A stretch of 64,000 nucleotides of DNA from Belnapia rosea (GCF_900101615.1 NZ_FMZX01000016.1:1-64000), one strand, 5' to 3'; counted from the first letter of the stretch, positions 42,168-51,790 are shown. The notes: generated from the sequence alone by a model not told the origin. Numbers and translations: made by a program.

Positions 42168-43562
42168 ATGAAGGGCAGGGTTCGGACGGTGACGACGGTC
42201 GGCGCGGCATTCGCCGCCGGCATCATTCTCGGCCCCATGGTCACCTCCCCCATGGTCAAGGCCTGGGCGCAGGACGGTGGCCGGGCCGAGACCTACCGCC
42301 TGCTGAACCTGTTCGGCGACGTCTTCGAACGCGTCCGCGCCGAATATGTCGAGCCGATCAACGACCGCGACGCGGTCGAGAACGCGATCAACGGCATGCT
42401 GACCGGCCTCGACCCGCATAGCAGCTACCTGAACCAGCGCTCCTACCGCGACATGCAGGTGCAGACGCGGGGCGAGTTCGGTGGCCTCGGCATCGAGGTC
42501 ACCCAGGAGAACGGCTACATCAAGGTCATCAGCCCGATCGACGAGACGCCCGCGGCCCGCGCCGGCGTCAAGGCAGGCGACCTGATCACCCATCTGAACG
42601 GCAATTCCGTCCAGGGCCTCACCCTGCAGGAAGCGGTCGAGCAGATGCGCGGCGAGCGCGGCACGGCCATCAAGATCACCATCCGCCGCGAGGGCGCCGA
42701 CCGGCCGATCGAGCTCTCCCTCACGCGGGAGGTCATCCGCCCGCAGGTGGTGCGCTTCCGCATCGAGGGCAACGACGTCGCCTATGTGCGGCTCACCTCC
42801 TTCAACGAGCAGACGGATGTCGGCCTGCGCCGCGCCATCCAGACCATGCGCGGGCAGGCCGGCAACAGCCTGAAGGGCATCGTGCTCGACCTGCGCAACA
42901 ATCCGGGCGGGCTGCTCGACCAGGCGGTGCAGGTCTCGGACGACTTCCTCGAGCAGGGCGAGATCGTCTCGACCCGCGCCCGCCGGCAGGAAGACGCCCA
43001 GCGCTGGAACGCCAAGGGCGGCGACATCGCCGGCGGCCTGCCGGTCGTGGTGCTGATCAACGGCGGCAGCGCCTCGGCCAGCGAGATCGTCGCCGGCGCC
43101 TTGCAGGACCACAGGCGGGCCATCGTCCTCGGCACCAAGTCCTTCGGCAAGGGCAGCGTGCAGACGGTGATGCCGATCCCCGGCCAGGGTGCCATCCGCC
43201 TCACCACCGCGCGCTACTACACGCCCTCCGGCCGCTCCATCCAGGGCACCGGCATCGAGCCCGATATCGAGGTGCTGGCCCAGCGCCAGGAGGCAACTGC
43301 CACCATCCCGCGCGAGCGCGAGGCCGATCTGCGCCGCGCGCTCCGCAACGAGGGTGGCGTGCAGCAGCCGACCGGCGCCTCCATCCCGCCGCTGCAACTG
43401 CCGGCCGGCCTTGCCGAGAAGGTGACGCGGTTGCCGCCCGAGGGCACGCCCGCCTTCGATGCCACCAAGCCGGAAACCGATTTCCAGCTCCAGCAGGCGA
43501 TGCAGCTCCTCCGCAACCTGGCGGCGGTGCAATCCCCGGGCCGGCGCGCCTCGGCGCGCTGA
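42168..43562 (+). CDS. ctpA: S41-family C-terminal processing peptidase CtpA
   Basis: A 464-residue periplasmic serine protease: an N-terminal signal/anchor (residues 1-~35), a PDZ domain at about 100-185 (FGGLGIEV ... AGVKAGDLITHLNG), and the peptidase core with the Ser-Lys dyad S303 (INGGSASASE) and K328 (SFGKGSVQT). CtpA trims C-termini and degrades peptidoglycan hydrolases or their activators in the periplasm. Its place between envC and a divergent polysaccharide deacetylase is widely conserved and points to control of cell-wall turnover. Confidence 0.96.
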   Translation: MKGRVRTVTTVGAAFAAGIILGPMVTSPMVKAWAQDGGRAETYRLLNLFGDVFERVRAEYVEPINDRDAVENAINGMLTGLDPHSSYLNQRSYRDMQVQTRGEFGGLGIEVTQENGYIKVISPIDETPAARAGVKAGDLITHLNGNSVQGLTLQEAVEQMRGERGTAIKITIRREGADRPIELSLTREVIRPQVVRFRIEGNDVAYVRLTSFNEQTDVGLRRAIQTMRGQAGNSLKGIVLDLRNNPGGLLDQAVQVSDDFLEQGEIVSTRARRQEDAQRWNAKGGDIAGGLPVVVLINGGSASASEIVAGALQDHRRAIVLGTKSFGKGSVQTVMPIPGQGAIRLTTARYYTPSGRSIQGTGIEPDIEVLAQRQEATATIPREREADLRRALRNEGGVQQPTGASIPPLQLPAGLAEKVTRLPPEGTPAFDATKPETDFQLQQAMQLLRNLAAVQSPGRRASAR

Positions 43563-43572
43563 CCTCCCCGGG

Positions 43573-44739
43573 ATGGCCGCGCCGATGGCCGCGCTGGGGC
43601 GCCTACCGGCCGGTTGGCGCGCGCTGATCCTCTGCTGGGCCGCGGTGCTGCTGCTGCTCGGCAGCGGGGCCGGGGTGTTGGCCTGGCTCGGCCCGCTGCC
43701 GGAACCTGCCCCGGTCGCGGAGGCGCCGCCACCCGCCGCCACCCCGGCTATCCCCTCGGCCGCGGCGCCAGCCACGGCCGCTGTCGAGCCACCTGCCACA
43801 AGCGAGCCGCCACCCGCCCCCAGCCCGGCCCCCACCCCAGCCACTGCCCCGCTGCCCGCCGCGCCCGAGCCGCCGCCCCTGATCGAGGCCGCCAGCCGCC
43901 CTGCCCTGGCACCCGACCGCGCCATCCCCGCCGCCGACCCTACCCTGCTGGAGGCCGGGCCGCATGGCCCGATACCGCGCATCAGCCCCGATGGCCGCAG
44001 CCCGATCCGCGTCTTCGGCCGCCCCTTCGACCGGCAGGACAGCCGCCCGCGCATCGGCCTCGTCATCGGCGGGCTCGGCATGAATGCCGCACTGACCGAG
44101 GAGGCAATCCGTCGCCTGCCCGGCCCCGTCACCCTCGCCTTCAGCCCCTATGCCCCGCAGCCCGGCCGGTTGCTGGACCAGGCCCGCACCCGCGGCATGG
44201 AGGTCCTGCTCGCCCTGCCGCTCGAGCCCACCGGCTACCCGCTCAACAACCCCGGCAACCGCGCCCTGCTCACCACCCTGCACGAGGCGGAGGCGGAGGA
44301 CCGGCTGGCCTGGCTGCTCTCCCGCTTCACCGGCTATGTCGGGGCGATCGGCGCGCTCGGGCCCATGCGGGGCGAGCGCTTCGCCGCCCTGCCCGGCCCG
44401 CTCGGCGACCTCCAGGCCCGGCTCGCCAGCCGCGGCCTGCTCTATATCGACCCACGCCCCGGCGCCGCCGGGCCGGACCGCGCCTGGGGCCGGGGCATCG
44501 ACCTCGTGGTGGACGAGCCGGCGACGCGCGGCGAGATCGAGCTCAAGCTCGCCCAGCTCGTGGCCCTGGCGCGGGAACGCGGCTCGGCCCTTGGCTATGC
44601 CGGCGAGGCCTCCCCGGTGCTGATCGACCGCGTGGCCGCCTGGGCTGGCAGCGTCGAGGCGCAGGGCCTGGCGCTCGCCCCCGTCACCGCACTGATGCGC
44701 CGCCCGGCCAGCGAGCCCGCCCGCGCCCGCGCGCATTGA
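43573..44739 (+). CDS. Divergent polysaccharide deacetylase (YibQ/DUF610) family protein
   Basis: A 388-residue protein with one N-terminal membrane helix (about residues 19-40), a ~90-residue Pro/Ala-rich linker and a C-terminal domain of about 230 residues that starts RPRIGLVIGGLGMNAALTEEAIRRLP and continues VTLAFSPYAPQP, MEVLLALPLEPTGYPLNNPGNRALLT. This is the divergent polysaccharide deacetylase family, conserved next to ctpA/envC in alphaproteobacteria and presumed to act on cell-wall glycans. ATG 43573 is used since the anchor begins there. rppH follows 11 bases later. Confidence 0.9.
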   Translation: MAAPMAALGRLPAGWRALILCWAAVLLLLGSGAGVLAWLGPLPEPAPVAEAPPPAATPAIPSAAAPATAAVEPPATSEPPPAPSPAPTPATAPLPAAPEPPPLIEAASRPALAPDRAIPAADPTLLEAGPHGPIPRISPDGRSPIRVFGRPFDRQDSRPRIGLVIGGLGMNAALTEEAIRRLPGPVTLAFSPYAPQPGRLLDQARTRGMEVLLALPLEPTGYPLNNPGNRALLTTLHEAEAEDRLAWLLSRFTGYVGAIGALGPMRGERFAALPGPLGDLQARLASRGLLYIDPRPGAAGPDRAWGRGIDLVVDEPATRGEIELKLAQLVALARERGSALGYAGEASPVLIDRVAAWAGSVEAQGLALAPVTALMRRPASEPARARAH

Positions 44740-44750
44740 GAGGAAGCACC

Positions 44751-45230
44751 ATGGACCTGCCCTACCGCGACAATGTCGGCGCGGTGCTGTTCAACCGCGC
44801 CGGGCTCGTGCTCGTCGCCCGCCGCGCCGACCTGCCGAATGCCGAGGGCGCGCCCGGCGGCTGGCAGCTGCCCCAGGGCGGGATGGACCCCGGCGAGGAC
44901 CCCGCCATCGCCGTCTTCCGCGAGATGGAGGAGGAGATCGGCACCCGCAACGCCGCGATCATCGCCGAGCATCCGGATTGGCTGAGCTACGACCTGCCGC
45001 CGCATCTGCTCGGCCGGGCGCTGGGCGGCAAGTATCGCGGCCAGCGGCAGAAATGGTATGCCCTGCGCTTCCTCGGCGAGGATGCGGAGATCCGCCTCGA
45101 CCTCGACCCGCACCCGGAATTCGATGCCTGGCGCTGGGTGCCGCTGGCCGAACTTCCTTCGCTCGCCGTTTCGTTCAAGCGCGAGATCTATGATATCCTC
45201 GCCCGCGACTTCGCCCGCTACGCCGGGTGA
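44751..45230 (+). CDS. rppH: RNA pyrophosphohydrolase RppH
   Basis: RppH removes pyrophosphate from 5'-triphosphorylated RNA, starting RNase E-dependent decay. The 159-residue protein has the Nudix box G43-x5-E49-x7-R57-E58-x2-E61-E62-x-G64 and RppH-type surroundings (YRDNVGAVLFN at the start, GGWQLPQGGMDPGE, YRGQRQKWYALRF, FDAWRWVPLAELP). AGAGGAAG precedes ATG 44751. It closes the conserved gpmI-envC-ctpA-deacetylase-rppH block. Confidence 0.95.
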   Translation: MDLPYRDNVGAVLFNRAGLVLVARRADLPNAEGAPGGWQLPQGGMDPGEDPAIAVFREMEEEIGTRNAAIIAEHPDWLSYDLPPHLLGRALGGKYRGQRQKWYALRFLGEDAEIRLDLDPHPEFDAWRWVPLAELPSLAVSFKREIYDILARDFARYAG

Positions 45231-45248
45231 TGCGGGAGAGCAGGCAGC

Positions 45249-45809
45249 ATGACGGGTTGGATCCTCCTCGGCGTCGTTGTCCTCCTGCTGCTCTGGCTCG
45301 TCGTCACCTACAACCGGCTGGTCGCGCTGCGGCAGACCACCGGACAGGCCTGGTCGGATGTCGATGTGCAGCTGAAGCAGCGGCACGACCTCATCCCCAA
45401 CCTGGTCGAGACGGTGAAGGGCTATGCCGGGCATGAGCGCGGCACCCTCGAGGGCGTGGTGCAGGCCCGCAACGCCGCGCTCGGCGCCCAGGGGCCGGAA
45501 CAGGCCGCCGCCGCGGAAGGCGCGCTGGGCGCCGCGCTCGGCCGGCTGCTGGCGCTGTCGGAGGCCTATCCCGACCTCAAGGCCAACCAGAATTTCCTCC
45601 AGCTCCAGTCGGAGCTGGGCGATGTCGAGAACAAGATCGCCGCCGCCCGGCGCTTCTTCAACAACGCCGTCGCCGAGTACAACAGCGCCATCCAGCAGAT
45701 CCCGGCGGTGCTCTTCGCCGGCGCGCTCGGCTTCCTGCCGCGCGGCTTCTTCGAGGTGGCGGAGGGCGAGCGCGCCGCCATCGCCGCCCCTCCCCAGGTG
45801 AAATTCTAG
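45249..45809 (+). CDS. lemA: LemA family protein
   Basis: A 186-residue protein with one N-terminal membrane helix (residues 2-19) and a helical-bundle cytoplasmic or periplasmic part carrying family marks: YNRLVALRQTTGQAWSDVDVQLKQRHDLIPNLVETVKGYAGHE and YPDLKANQNFLQLQSELGDVENKIAAARRFFNNAVAEYN. LemA proteins are poorly understood and often pair with HtpX-like proteases or TPM-domain proteins. Here an M48 peptidase follows after 15 bases, matching that pairing. GGGAG lies upstream of ATG 45249. Confidence 0.93.
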   Translation: MTGWILLGVVVLLLLWLVVTYNRLVALRQTTGQAWSDVDVQLKQRHDLIPNLVETVKGYAGHERGTLEGVVQARNAALGAQGPEQAAAAEGALGAALGRLLALSEAYPDLKANQNFLQLQSELGDVENKIAAARRFFNNAVAEYNSAIQQIPAVLFAGALGFLPRGFFEVAEGERAAIAAPPQVKF

Positions 45810-45824
45810 CGCGGCCCCCATGCC

Positions 45825-46913
45825 ATGCGCGCCTTCGGGCTGAAGACCTGGATCTGGAACAATGGCTGGAAGACGGCACTGCTGCTGGCCGGCTTCCCCT
45901 TCCTGCTGCTGCTGATCTGCTTCGCCTTCGGCCTGCTGATCGTGGCCGATGGGGCCCCCTCCTTCCGCCAGGGCCTGCGCGACGCGGCGCATATCATCCC
46001 CGCCGTCCTGCCCGTGGTCCTGGCGGTGACGGCGATCTGGTTCGCCATCGCCTGGGTCTGGAACCAGCGCATCCTCGACCTGCTGAGCGGCGCCCATCCG
46101 GTGACCCGGGCGGAGGAGCCGCGGCTGTGGAACGCGGTCGAGACGCTCTGCATCAGCCGCGGCCTCGGGATGCCGCGCCTCGCCGTGATCGAGCAGCCGG
46201 CACGCAATGCCTTCGCCTCCGGCCTCTCGCGCACCACCGGCGCCATCACCGTGACGCGCGGCCTGCTCGAGGCGCTCGATGACCGCGAGCTCACGGCCGT
46301 GCTGGCCCATGAGCTGACCCATATCCGCAATGGCGATGCCAGGCTGGCGGTGGTCGCCGCCGTCTTCGCCGGCGTCATCTCCCTGCCCGGCGAGCTGATG
46401 GTGCGCGCCGGCCGCCTCTTCGGCCAGGCCACCACCACGACGGGCAGCCGCGGCTCCTCCCGCTCCTCCTCGAAGGGCGACGGCAAGGGCGGCGGCGCCA
46501 TCCTGCTGGTGCTGCTGGCGCTCGCCATCATGCTGCTGACCTGGGCGCTGGCGCTGGCGCTGCGCTTCGCCCTCTCGCGCAACCGCGAATTCCTCGCCGA
46601 TGCCGGAGCCGTGGAGCTCACCCAGGACCCTGATGCGCTGATCGCCGCGCTGCGCAAGGTCGCCGCCCGGGCGGAGCTGCCGCGCCTGCCCTCCCAGGTG
46701 CAGGCCATGCTGCTGGAAAGCTCCGGCGAGACACTCGGCCGCTCCTGGCTGGCCACCCATCCACCACTCGACGAGCGCATTGCCGCCCTGGTCCGCTATG
46801 CCGGTGGGCGGGATAGCGGCCCGGTTTCCGTCCTGGTGCCGGACTCGCCCCCGGAGGCCCCGATGCCCAGCGCCGCGCCGCCATCCGGGTCCCCATGGTG
46901 GCGGCAATCATAA
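45825..46913 (+). CDS. M48 (HtpX-like) membrane metalloprotease
   Basis: A 362-residue membrane protease. Two N-terminal helices (about 18-42 and 58-79), the zinc motif H162-E-L-T-H166 followed by IRNGD, then further helices (about 175-190 and 220-245) and the third-ligand region SRNREFLADAGAVELTQDP. The end contains STHPPL-type sequence (WLATHPPLDERIAAL). Co-transcribed with lemA, as in many bacteria, and probably involved in quality control of membrane proteins. A 19-residue Ser/Lys/Gly-rich loop separates the catalytic helix from the next membrane segment. ATG 45825. Confidence 0.92.
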   Translation: MRAFGLKTWIWNNGWKTALLLAGFPFLLLLICFAFGLLIVADGAPSFRQGLRDAAHIIPAVLPVVLAVTAIWFAIAWVWNQRILDLLSGAHPVTRAEEPRLWNAVETLCISRGLGMPRLAVIEQPARNAFASGLSRTTGAITVTRGLLEALDDRELTAVLAHELTHIRNGDARLAVVAAVFAGVISLPGELMVRAGRLFGQATTTTGSRGSSRSSSKGDGKGGGAILLVLLALAIMLLTWALALALRFALSRNREFLADAGAVELTQDPDALIAALRKVAARAELPRLPSQVQAMLLESSGETLGRSWLATHPPLDERIAALVRYAGGRDSGPVSVLVPDSPPEAPMPSAAPPSGSPWWRQS

Positions 46914-47020
46914 CCTAAAAACACCCTGTGGTTGACGAAACCGCCGAAACATTAAGCATCCACTAATACATAAAATGACATGCAGAGGCCGGGGTACGCA
47001 TCCCCGAAAGGCTGAACGAG

Positions 47021-47512
47021 ATGCCGGGCCCAGTTGCATCGCCACCTCCCTCCCCTGCCTCCGGCCTCACCATGCCGCGCCGGATCCTCGTCATCGAGGA
47101 TGAGGCCTTCATCGCCATGCTCATGGAGGACACCCTCCTTGAGGCGGGCTACGAGGTCCTCACGGCGAATAACGGGGAGACCGCGCTCAGGCTGGCGCAG
47201 TCGGTGAGCCGCCTGACCGCGGTCGTCACCGGCATCGACCTGTCCGGCGGCATGACTGGACAGGCCGTGATCCGCAGCCTGCGCCAGACTATGCCGGGCC
47301 TCCCCGTCGTGGTCGTCACCGGCTTTCACCCCAGCGCGCGGGAGGCCGATCTCCGTGGCATCGGTGGCCCGACGACACGGCTCGAGAAGCCGGTGGCTCC
47401 CGAGGCTCTCCTGGCCGGCCTCGCCGAGGTGCTCGCCGATCCGCATAGCCGCGCCTGCCGGCAGCTGCGGCGGACCCGGGCCGCACCATCGAACGACGGC
47501 AGCGCCTGGTAG
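47021..47512 (+). CDS. Receiver-only response regulator lacking the phospho-acceptor Asp
   Basis: A 163-residue single-domain protein. The receiver fold is clear: RILVIEDEAF with acidic residues E26 and D27, switch T100 in VVVVTG and K123 in RLEKPV. The phosphorylation site, however, reads VVTGIDLSGG: the expected Asp at position 71 is Gly and the following Pro is Ser. D73 is two residues away and unlikely to substitute. It may be a phosphorylation-independent or inactive receiver. There is no output domain. ATG 47021 (AAAGG upstream) or ATG 47072 may be the start. The 107-base upstream gap is A/T-rich with TTGACG at 46932, but no convincing -10. Confidence 0.85.
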   Translation: MPGPVASPPPSPASGLTMPRRILVIEDEAFIAMLMEDTLLEAGYEVLTANNGETALRLAQSVSRLTAVVTGIDLSGGMTGQAVIRSLRQTMPGLPVVVVTGFHPSAREADLRGIGGPTTRLEKPVAPEALLAGLAEVLADPHSRACRQLRRTRAAPSNDGSAW

Positions 47513-47607
47513 CTCCTGGCACCCGCTGATGGCCGCATCGGGGGCCTGCCGGCGCCCCGATGAGCGATCTTGCACCCGGCCGCGCGGCCTGCGCATGGTG
47601 CGGTCGC

Positions 47608-48756
47608 ATGCGATTCCTCCATACGGCCGACTGGCATCTCGGGCGCAGCCTCGGCGGCTATTCCCTGCAGGATGACCAGGCCGTCCTGCTGGCGGAGCAG
47701 CTCCCCGCCATCGTGCGCGACACCGCCCCCGATGCGGTCCTGCTGGCCGGCGACATCTTCGACCGTGCCGTGCCGCCGGCCGAGGCGGTGCGACTGCTGG
47801 ACGAGGTGCTGAGCGGGCTGGTGCTCGGCCTCGGCGTCCCCGTGGTGATGATCCCGGGCAACCATGACGAGGCGCGCCGCGTCGGCTTCGGCGCCCGGCT
47901 GCTGGCCGCCTCGCGCCTGCACATTGTGCAATCGCCCTGCGGCGAGGCCATCCCGGTCGCGGGCCGGGCCGGCGACGGCGCCACCATCGTCGCCTGCGGC
48001 TACGCGACGCCGCTGGCCCTGGCGCGGGAGCCGAGCCTCGCCCATGCCAGCTTCGCCGACCATGACGGCGCCTTCGCCGCCCTCGCCCCCTGCCTGCATG
48101 CGCTGTGCCCGGCCGAGGGGCCGCGCGTGCTGGTGGCCCATGCCTTCGTCGCCGGCGGCGCCGAGAGCCCGCTCAGCGAGCGCGCCCTCTCGGTCGGCGG
48201 CAGCGGCGCCATCGGCGCCGACCGCTTCGCCGGCTTCGACTATGTCGCGCTCGGCCATCTCCACCGGCCGCAGAACCTGCTCGGCGGCAGGCTGCGCTAC
48301 AGCGGCTCCCCCTTTCCCTACAGCGTGGAGGAGGCCGACCACGCCAAGTCGGTCACCCTCGTCGAACTCGGGCCCCAGGGCGCGCTGCGCATCGAGGAGA
48401 TCCCGCTCACCCCGCGCCGCGGCCTCCGCGTGCTGACCGGCCGCTTCGCCACGCTGCGCGAGACCGAAGGCCCGGCGCGCGAGGACTATGTTGCCCTGGT
48501 GCTGACCGACCCGACGCCGGTGCCCGAGGCCCAGCGCCGCCTCGCCGAGATCTTCCCCCGCATCGTCGGCCTCCGCTATGCCGCCGAGCGCACCGGCACG
48601 GGCAGCCTCGGCGGCGCCAGCGCGGCGGAGCGCGTGGCGCGGCCGCTCGACCTCTTCGGCCGCTTCCATGCCGAGCTGCGCGGCACCCCGCTGCCGGAGG
48701 CGGCGCGGCCCGTCCTCGTCGCCGCCATCGAGGCCGCCGAGATCGCCGGCCACTGA
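47608..48756 (+). CDS. sbcD: Exonuclease SbcCD, nuclease subunit SbcD
   Basis: The Mre11-like nuclease subunit that, with SbcC, cleaves DNA hairpins and processes blocked ends. The 382-residue protein has the metallophosphoesterase motifs in order: FLHTADWHLGR, LLAGDIFDRAVPP, IPGNHDEAR, VLVAHAFV and the GHLHRPQ block with YSGSPFPYS. ATG 47608 is used because the family begins at this MRFLHTADWHLG; an upstream ATG at 47560 is possible. sbcC follows after 4 bases. Confidence 0.95.
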   Translation: MRFLHTADWHLGRSLGGYSLQDDQAVLLAEQLPAIVRDTAPDAVLLAGDIFDRAVPPAEAVRLLDEVLSGLVLGLGVPVVMIPGNHDEARRVGFGARLLAASRLHIVQSPCGEAIPVAGRAGDGATIVACGYATPLALAREPSLAHASFADHDGAFAALAPCLHALCPAEGPRVLVAHAFVAGGAESPLSERALSVGGSGAIGADRFAGFDYVALGHLHRPQNLLGGRLRYSGSPFPYSVEEADHAKSVTLVELGPQGALRIEEIPLTPRRGLRVLTGRFATLRETEGPAREDYVALVLTDPTPVPEAQRRLAEIFPRIVGLRYAAERTGTGSLGGASAAERVARPLDLFGRFHAELRGTPLPEAARPVLVAAIEAAEIAGH

Positions 48757-48760
48757 CGCC

Positions 48761-51700
48761 ATGCGCCCGCTCCGCCTGACCGTCACTCATTTCGGCCCCT
48801 ATGCCGCGCGGCAGGAGATCGACTTCGCCGCGCTCGGGCCGCATCGCCTCTTCCTCATCGCCGGGCCGACCGGGGCGGGGAAGACCAGCCTGCTGGACGC
48901 CCTCTGCTTCGCCCTGTTCGGCGAGAGCAGCGGGGAGGAGCGGCTGCCCGGCCATCTCCGCAGCCGCCACGCCCCGCCCGATGCGCCGACCGAGGTGGCG
49001 CTGGAATTCCTCCAGGCCGGCCGCCGCTGGCGCATCGCCCGCAGCCCGGAATGGGAGCGGCCCAAGCGCCGCGGCGAGGGCACGACGAAGGAGCGGATGA
49101 AGGTCTCGCTCCAGGCCCTCGACACCGACGCCCCGCCGGTCGAGCGCGAGAGCGAGGTCGAGGCGCGCATCCGCGAGTTGCTCGGCCTCAGCGCGGCCGA
49201 GTTCCGCCAGACGGTGCTGCTGCCCCAGGGCCGCTTCCGCGAGCTGCTGGTGGCGAAGCCCGCCGACCGGCAATCCATCCTGCAGACCCTGTTCCGCACC
49301 GCCCTCTATGCGCGGATCCAGAAGGAATTGTCCCAGGCGGCCAATGCGGCGAAGGGCGCGCTGCGCGAAGCGGTCGGCGCCCGCGCCGGCCTGCTGCGCC
49401 GCGCCGGGGCGGACACCCCGGAGGCCGCGCTGGCCGCCCGCGCCGCGCTGCGCGAGGCCCAGGGGGCGGCCGAGGCGGCGCGCGAGGCCGCCGCCGCCCG
49501 GGCCATCGCCGCCCGCGCCGCCGAGGCCGCCGGCCAGGACGCCGCCCGCCGCCTCGCCGAAGCGCAGAGGGCGGCCGAGGCGCTGGCCGGGCTCGCCGCC
49601 CGCGCGCCCGCCATCCAGGCCGACCGCACCCGGCTGGACGCTGCCCGCCGCGCCGACCGGCTCGGCCTGCCGCTCGCCGAGGCCGAGGCCGCCGCCGGCT
49701 CCGCCACCACCCAGCGCAGCGGGGCCGCCGCCGCCGCCATCCGCGCGGAGCAGGCCCGCGACCGCCTTGCCCGCGCCGAGGCCGCCCTGGCCGAGGCTCC
49801 CGCCCAGGAGGCCGCCGCCCGCGCTGCCGCGACCGAGGCGGAGCGGTTGCAGGGCCTCGTCGCCCTCGTCGCCGAGGCCGAGGCCGCTGCCCGCGACGCC
49901 GCCACCGCCCGAGCCGCCGCGGGGCGGGCCACGGCCGCCCTCGCCACCGCCACCACGGCGCTGGAGGCCGCGCGCGGGGGCGCAGCCGCCACCGAGGCTG
50001 CTCGCGCCACCGCCCAGGCGGGTGCCGACCAGGCGGAGCGCCACCGCCTTGCCCGCGACGCCGCCGCCGTCCGGCTCGACGCCGCCCGCGCGCTGGAAGC
50101 GGCCGAGGCGTCCCTGCACCGCGCCCGCGCCACCGGCGAGGCCGCCACCGCCGCCGAGGTCCGCGCCCTCGCTGAGTTCCGCGGCGCCCGGGCGGAGCGC
50201 GAGGCCGCCGCCGCCCGCATCGCCGCCGACCATGCCGCCCGCTTCGCCCTGCTGCTCGCGGATGGCGCGCCCTGCCCGGTCTGCGGCAGCCCGCATCATC
50301 CCGCCCCCGCCCATCCGCCTGCCGGCGAGGCCCTGCCCGACCTCGATGCCCTCGACACCGCCGCCCGCGCCGCCGAGGCCCGGCTGGAGGAAGCCCGCCG
50401 TGCCGCCGCCCGCGCCGCCACCGCGCTGGCCATCGCCACCGAGCAGCAATCCGCCGCGCTCGCCCGCCTCGGCACCGCGCCGCGCGAGGGCCTGGCCGCC
50501 GCGCTGCAGGCCGAGCAATCCGCCCTTGCCGCGGCCGAGGCCGCCGCCACCCGCCTGCCCGCCCTTGCCCGCGCCGCCACCGAGGCCATGGCCGCCGTCA
50601 CCGCCGCCGAGGCCCGCCTCGTCACGGCAAGGGAGGGCGCCATCGCCGCCGCCGGTGCCCTGGCCGCCGCCGATGCCCTCCAAGAGGAGCGCCAGCGCCG
50701 GCTGCCCGCCGAGGCCCCGGACGCCGCCAGCCTGCGCACCCAGGCCGCCGCGGCCGCTGCCCGCGCCACGAGCCTCGCCAACGCGCTGCGGGCCGCCCGC
50801 GAGGAAGGCGCCGCCGCCGCCGAGGCTGCCCGCGCCCAGGCCGAGCGCCATGCCGAGGCGGAGCGCGCCGCCCGCCTTGCCGAGGCGGCAGCGGCGGATG
50901 CCACCGCCCGGCTCGCCAGTGCCTGCGCCGCCGCCGGCTTCGCCGATGCCGAGGCCGCCCGCGCCGCCCGCCTGGACGCCGCCGCGCAGGAGGCACTGGC
51001 CGCTGCCATCGCCGGTTTCGACCGCGCCCAGGCCGCCGCCACGAGCCGGGCCGAGGCCACCGCCCAGGCCGCCGCCGGACTCGCCCCGCCCGACCTTGCC
51101 GGCCTCGCCGCCGCGCGGGAGGCGGCCGAGGCCGCCGCCACCATGGCCCTGCAGCAAGCCACCCTCGCCCAGCGCGCGGTCGAGGAGCATGACCGCCTGC
51201 TCGCCGAGATCGAGGCCGCCGATGCCGCCCTTGCCGAGGCCGAGGCCGAGGCAGCGCTGCGCCAGGACCTCGCCGACCTGGCCGAGGGCCGCGGCACCGG
51301 CCTCGACTTCGAGGGCTTTGTGCTGTCCGGCCTGCTGGACGAGGCCTTGGCGGCCGCCAATGCCCGGCTCGCCGGCATGCTCGATGGCCGCTACCGCCTG
51401 CGCCGGCGGGAGGAGCCGGAGCGGCTGCGCGCCCGCGCCGGCCTCGATATCGAGGTAGTGGATGGCTGGAACGCCGAGGCGCGGCCGGCCGCCACCCTCT
51501 CCGGCGGCGAGGGGTTCTGCGCCTCCCTGGCCATGGCGCTCGGCCTCGCCGATACGGTGGCCGCCCATGCCGGCGGGCACCAGCTGGATGCGCTCTTCAT
51601 CGATGAGGGCTTCGGCACGCTGGATGCCGAGACGCTGGACACCGCCATCCGCGTGCTGGAGGGGCTGCAGGCCGGCGACCGGCTGGTCGGCGTCATCAGC

Positions 51701-51790
51701 CATGTGGCGGAGCTGCGCGAACGCATCCCCGCCCGGCTGGAAGTGACGCCCGGCCGCCGCGGCACCATGGCGGCCTTCAGGCTCGGCTAG
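48761..51790 (+). CDS. sbcC: Exonuclease SbcCD, ATPase subunit SbcC
   Basis: A 1009-residue Rad50-like SMC-type ATPase: Walker A GPTGAGKT at residues 35-42, a long Ala/Arg/Glu-rich coiled coil on both sides of the zinc hook C505-P-V-C508 (CPVCGSPHHP), then LSGGEGFCASLAMALGLAD and Walker B LFIDEGFGTLD near the C-terminus. It partners SbcD. The coiled coil is extremely Ala-rich, a high-GC trait. Its TAG stop lies within a CTAG shared with the stop of the convergent asparaginase-like gene (51787-51790). Confidence 0.95.
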   Translation: MRPLRLTVTHFGPYAARQEIDFAALGPHRLFLIAGPTGAGKTSLLDALCFALFGESSGEERLPGHLRSRHAPPDAPTEVALEFLQAGRRWRIARSPEWERPKRRGEGTTKERMKVSLQALDTDAPPVERESEVEARIRELLGLSAAEFRQTVLLPQGRFRELLVAKPADRQSILQTLFRTALYARIQKELSQAANAAKGALREAVGARAGLLRRAGADTPEAALAARAALREAQGAAEAAREAAAARAIAARAAEAAGQDAARRLAEAQRAAEALAGLAARAPAIQADRTRLDAARRADRLGLPLAEAEAAAGSATTQRSGAAAAAIRAEQARDRLARAEAALAEAPAQEAAARAAATEAERLQGLVALVAEAEAAARDAATARAAAGRATAALATATTALEAARGGAAATEAARATAQAGADQAERHRLARDAAAVRLDAARALEAAEASLHRARATGEAATAAEVRALAEFRGARAEREAAAARIAADHAARFALLLADGAPCPVCGSPHHPAPAHPPAGEALPDLDALDTAARAAEARLEEARRAAARAATALAIATEQQSAALARLGTAPREGLAAALQAEQSALAAAEAAATRLPALARAATEAMAAVTAAEARLVTAREGAIAAAGALAAADALQEERQRRLPAEAPDAASLRTQAAAAAARATSLANALRAAREEGAAAAEAARAQAERHAEAERAARLAEAAAADATARLASACAAAGFADAEAARAARLDAAAQEALAAAIAGFDRAQAAATSRAEATAQAAAGLAPPDLAGLAAAREAAEAAATMALQQATLAQRAVEEHDRLLAEIEAADAALAEAEAEAALRQDLADLAEGRGTGLDFEGFVLSGLLDEALAAANARLAGMLDGRYRLRRREEPERLRARAGLDIEVVDGWNAEARPAATLSGGEGFCASLAMALGLADTVAAHAGGHQLDALFIDEGFGTLDAETLDTAIRVLEGLQAGDRLVGVISHVAELRERIPARLEVTPGRRGTMAAFRLG

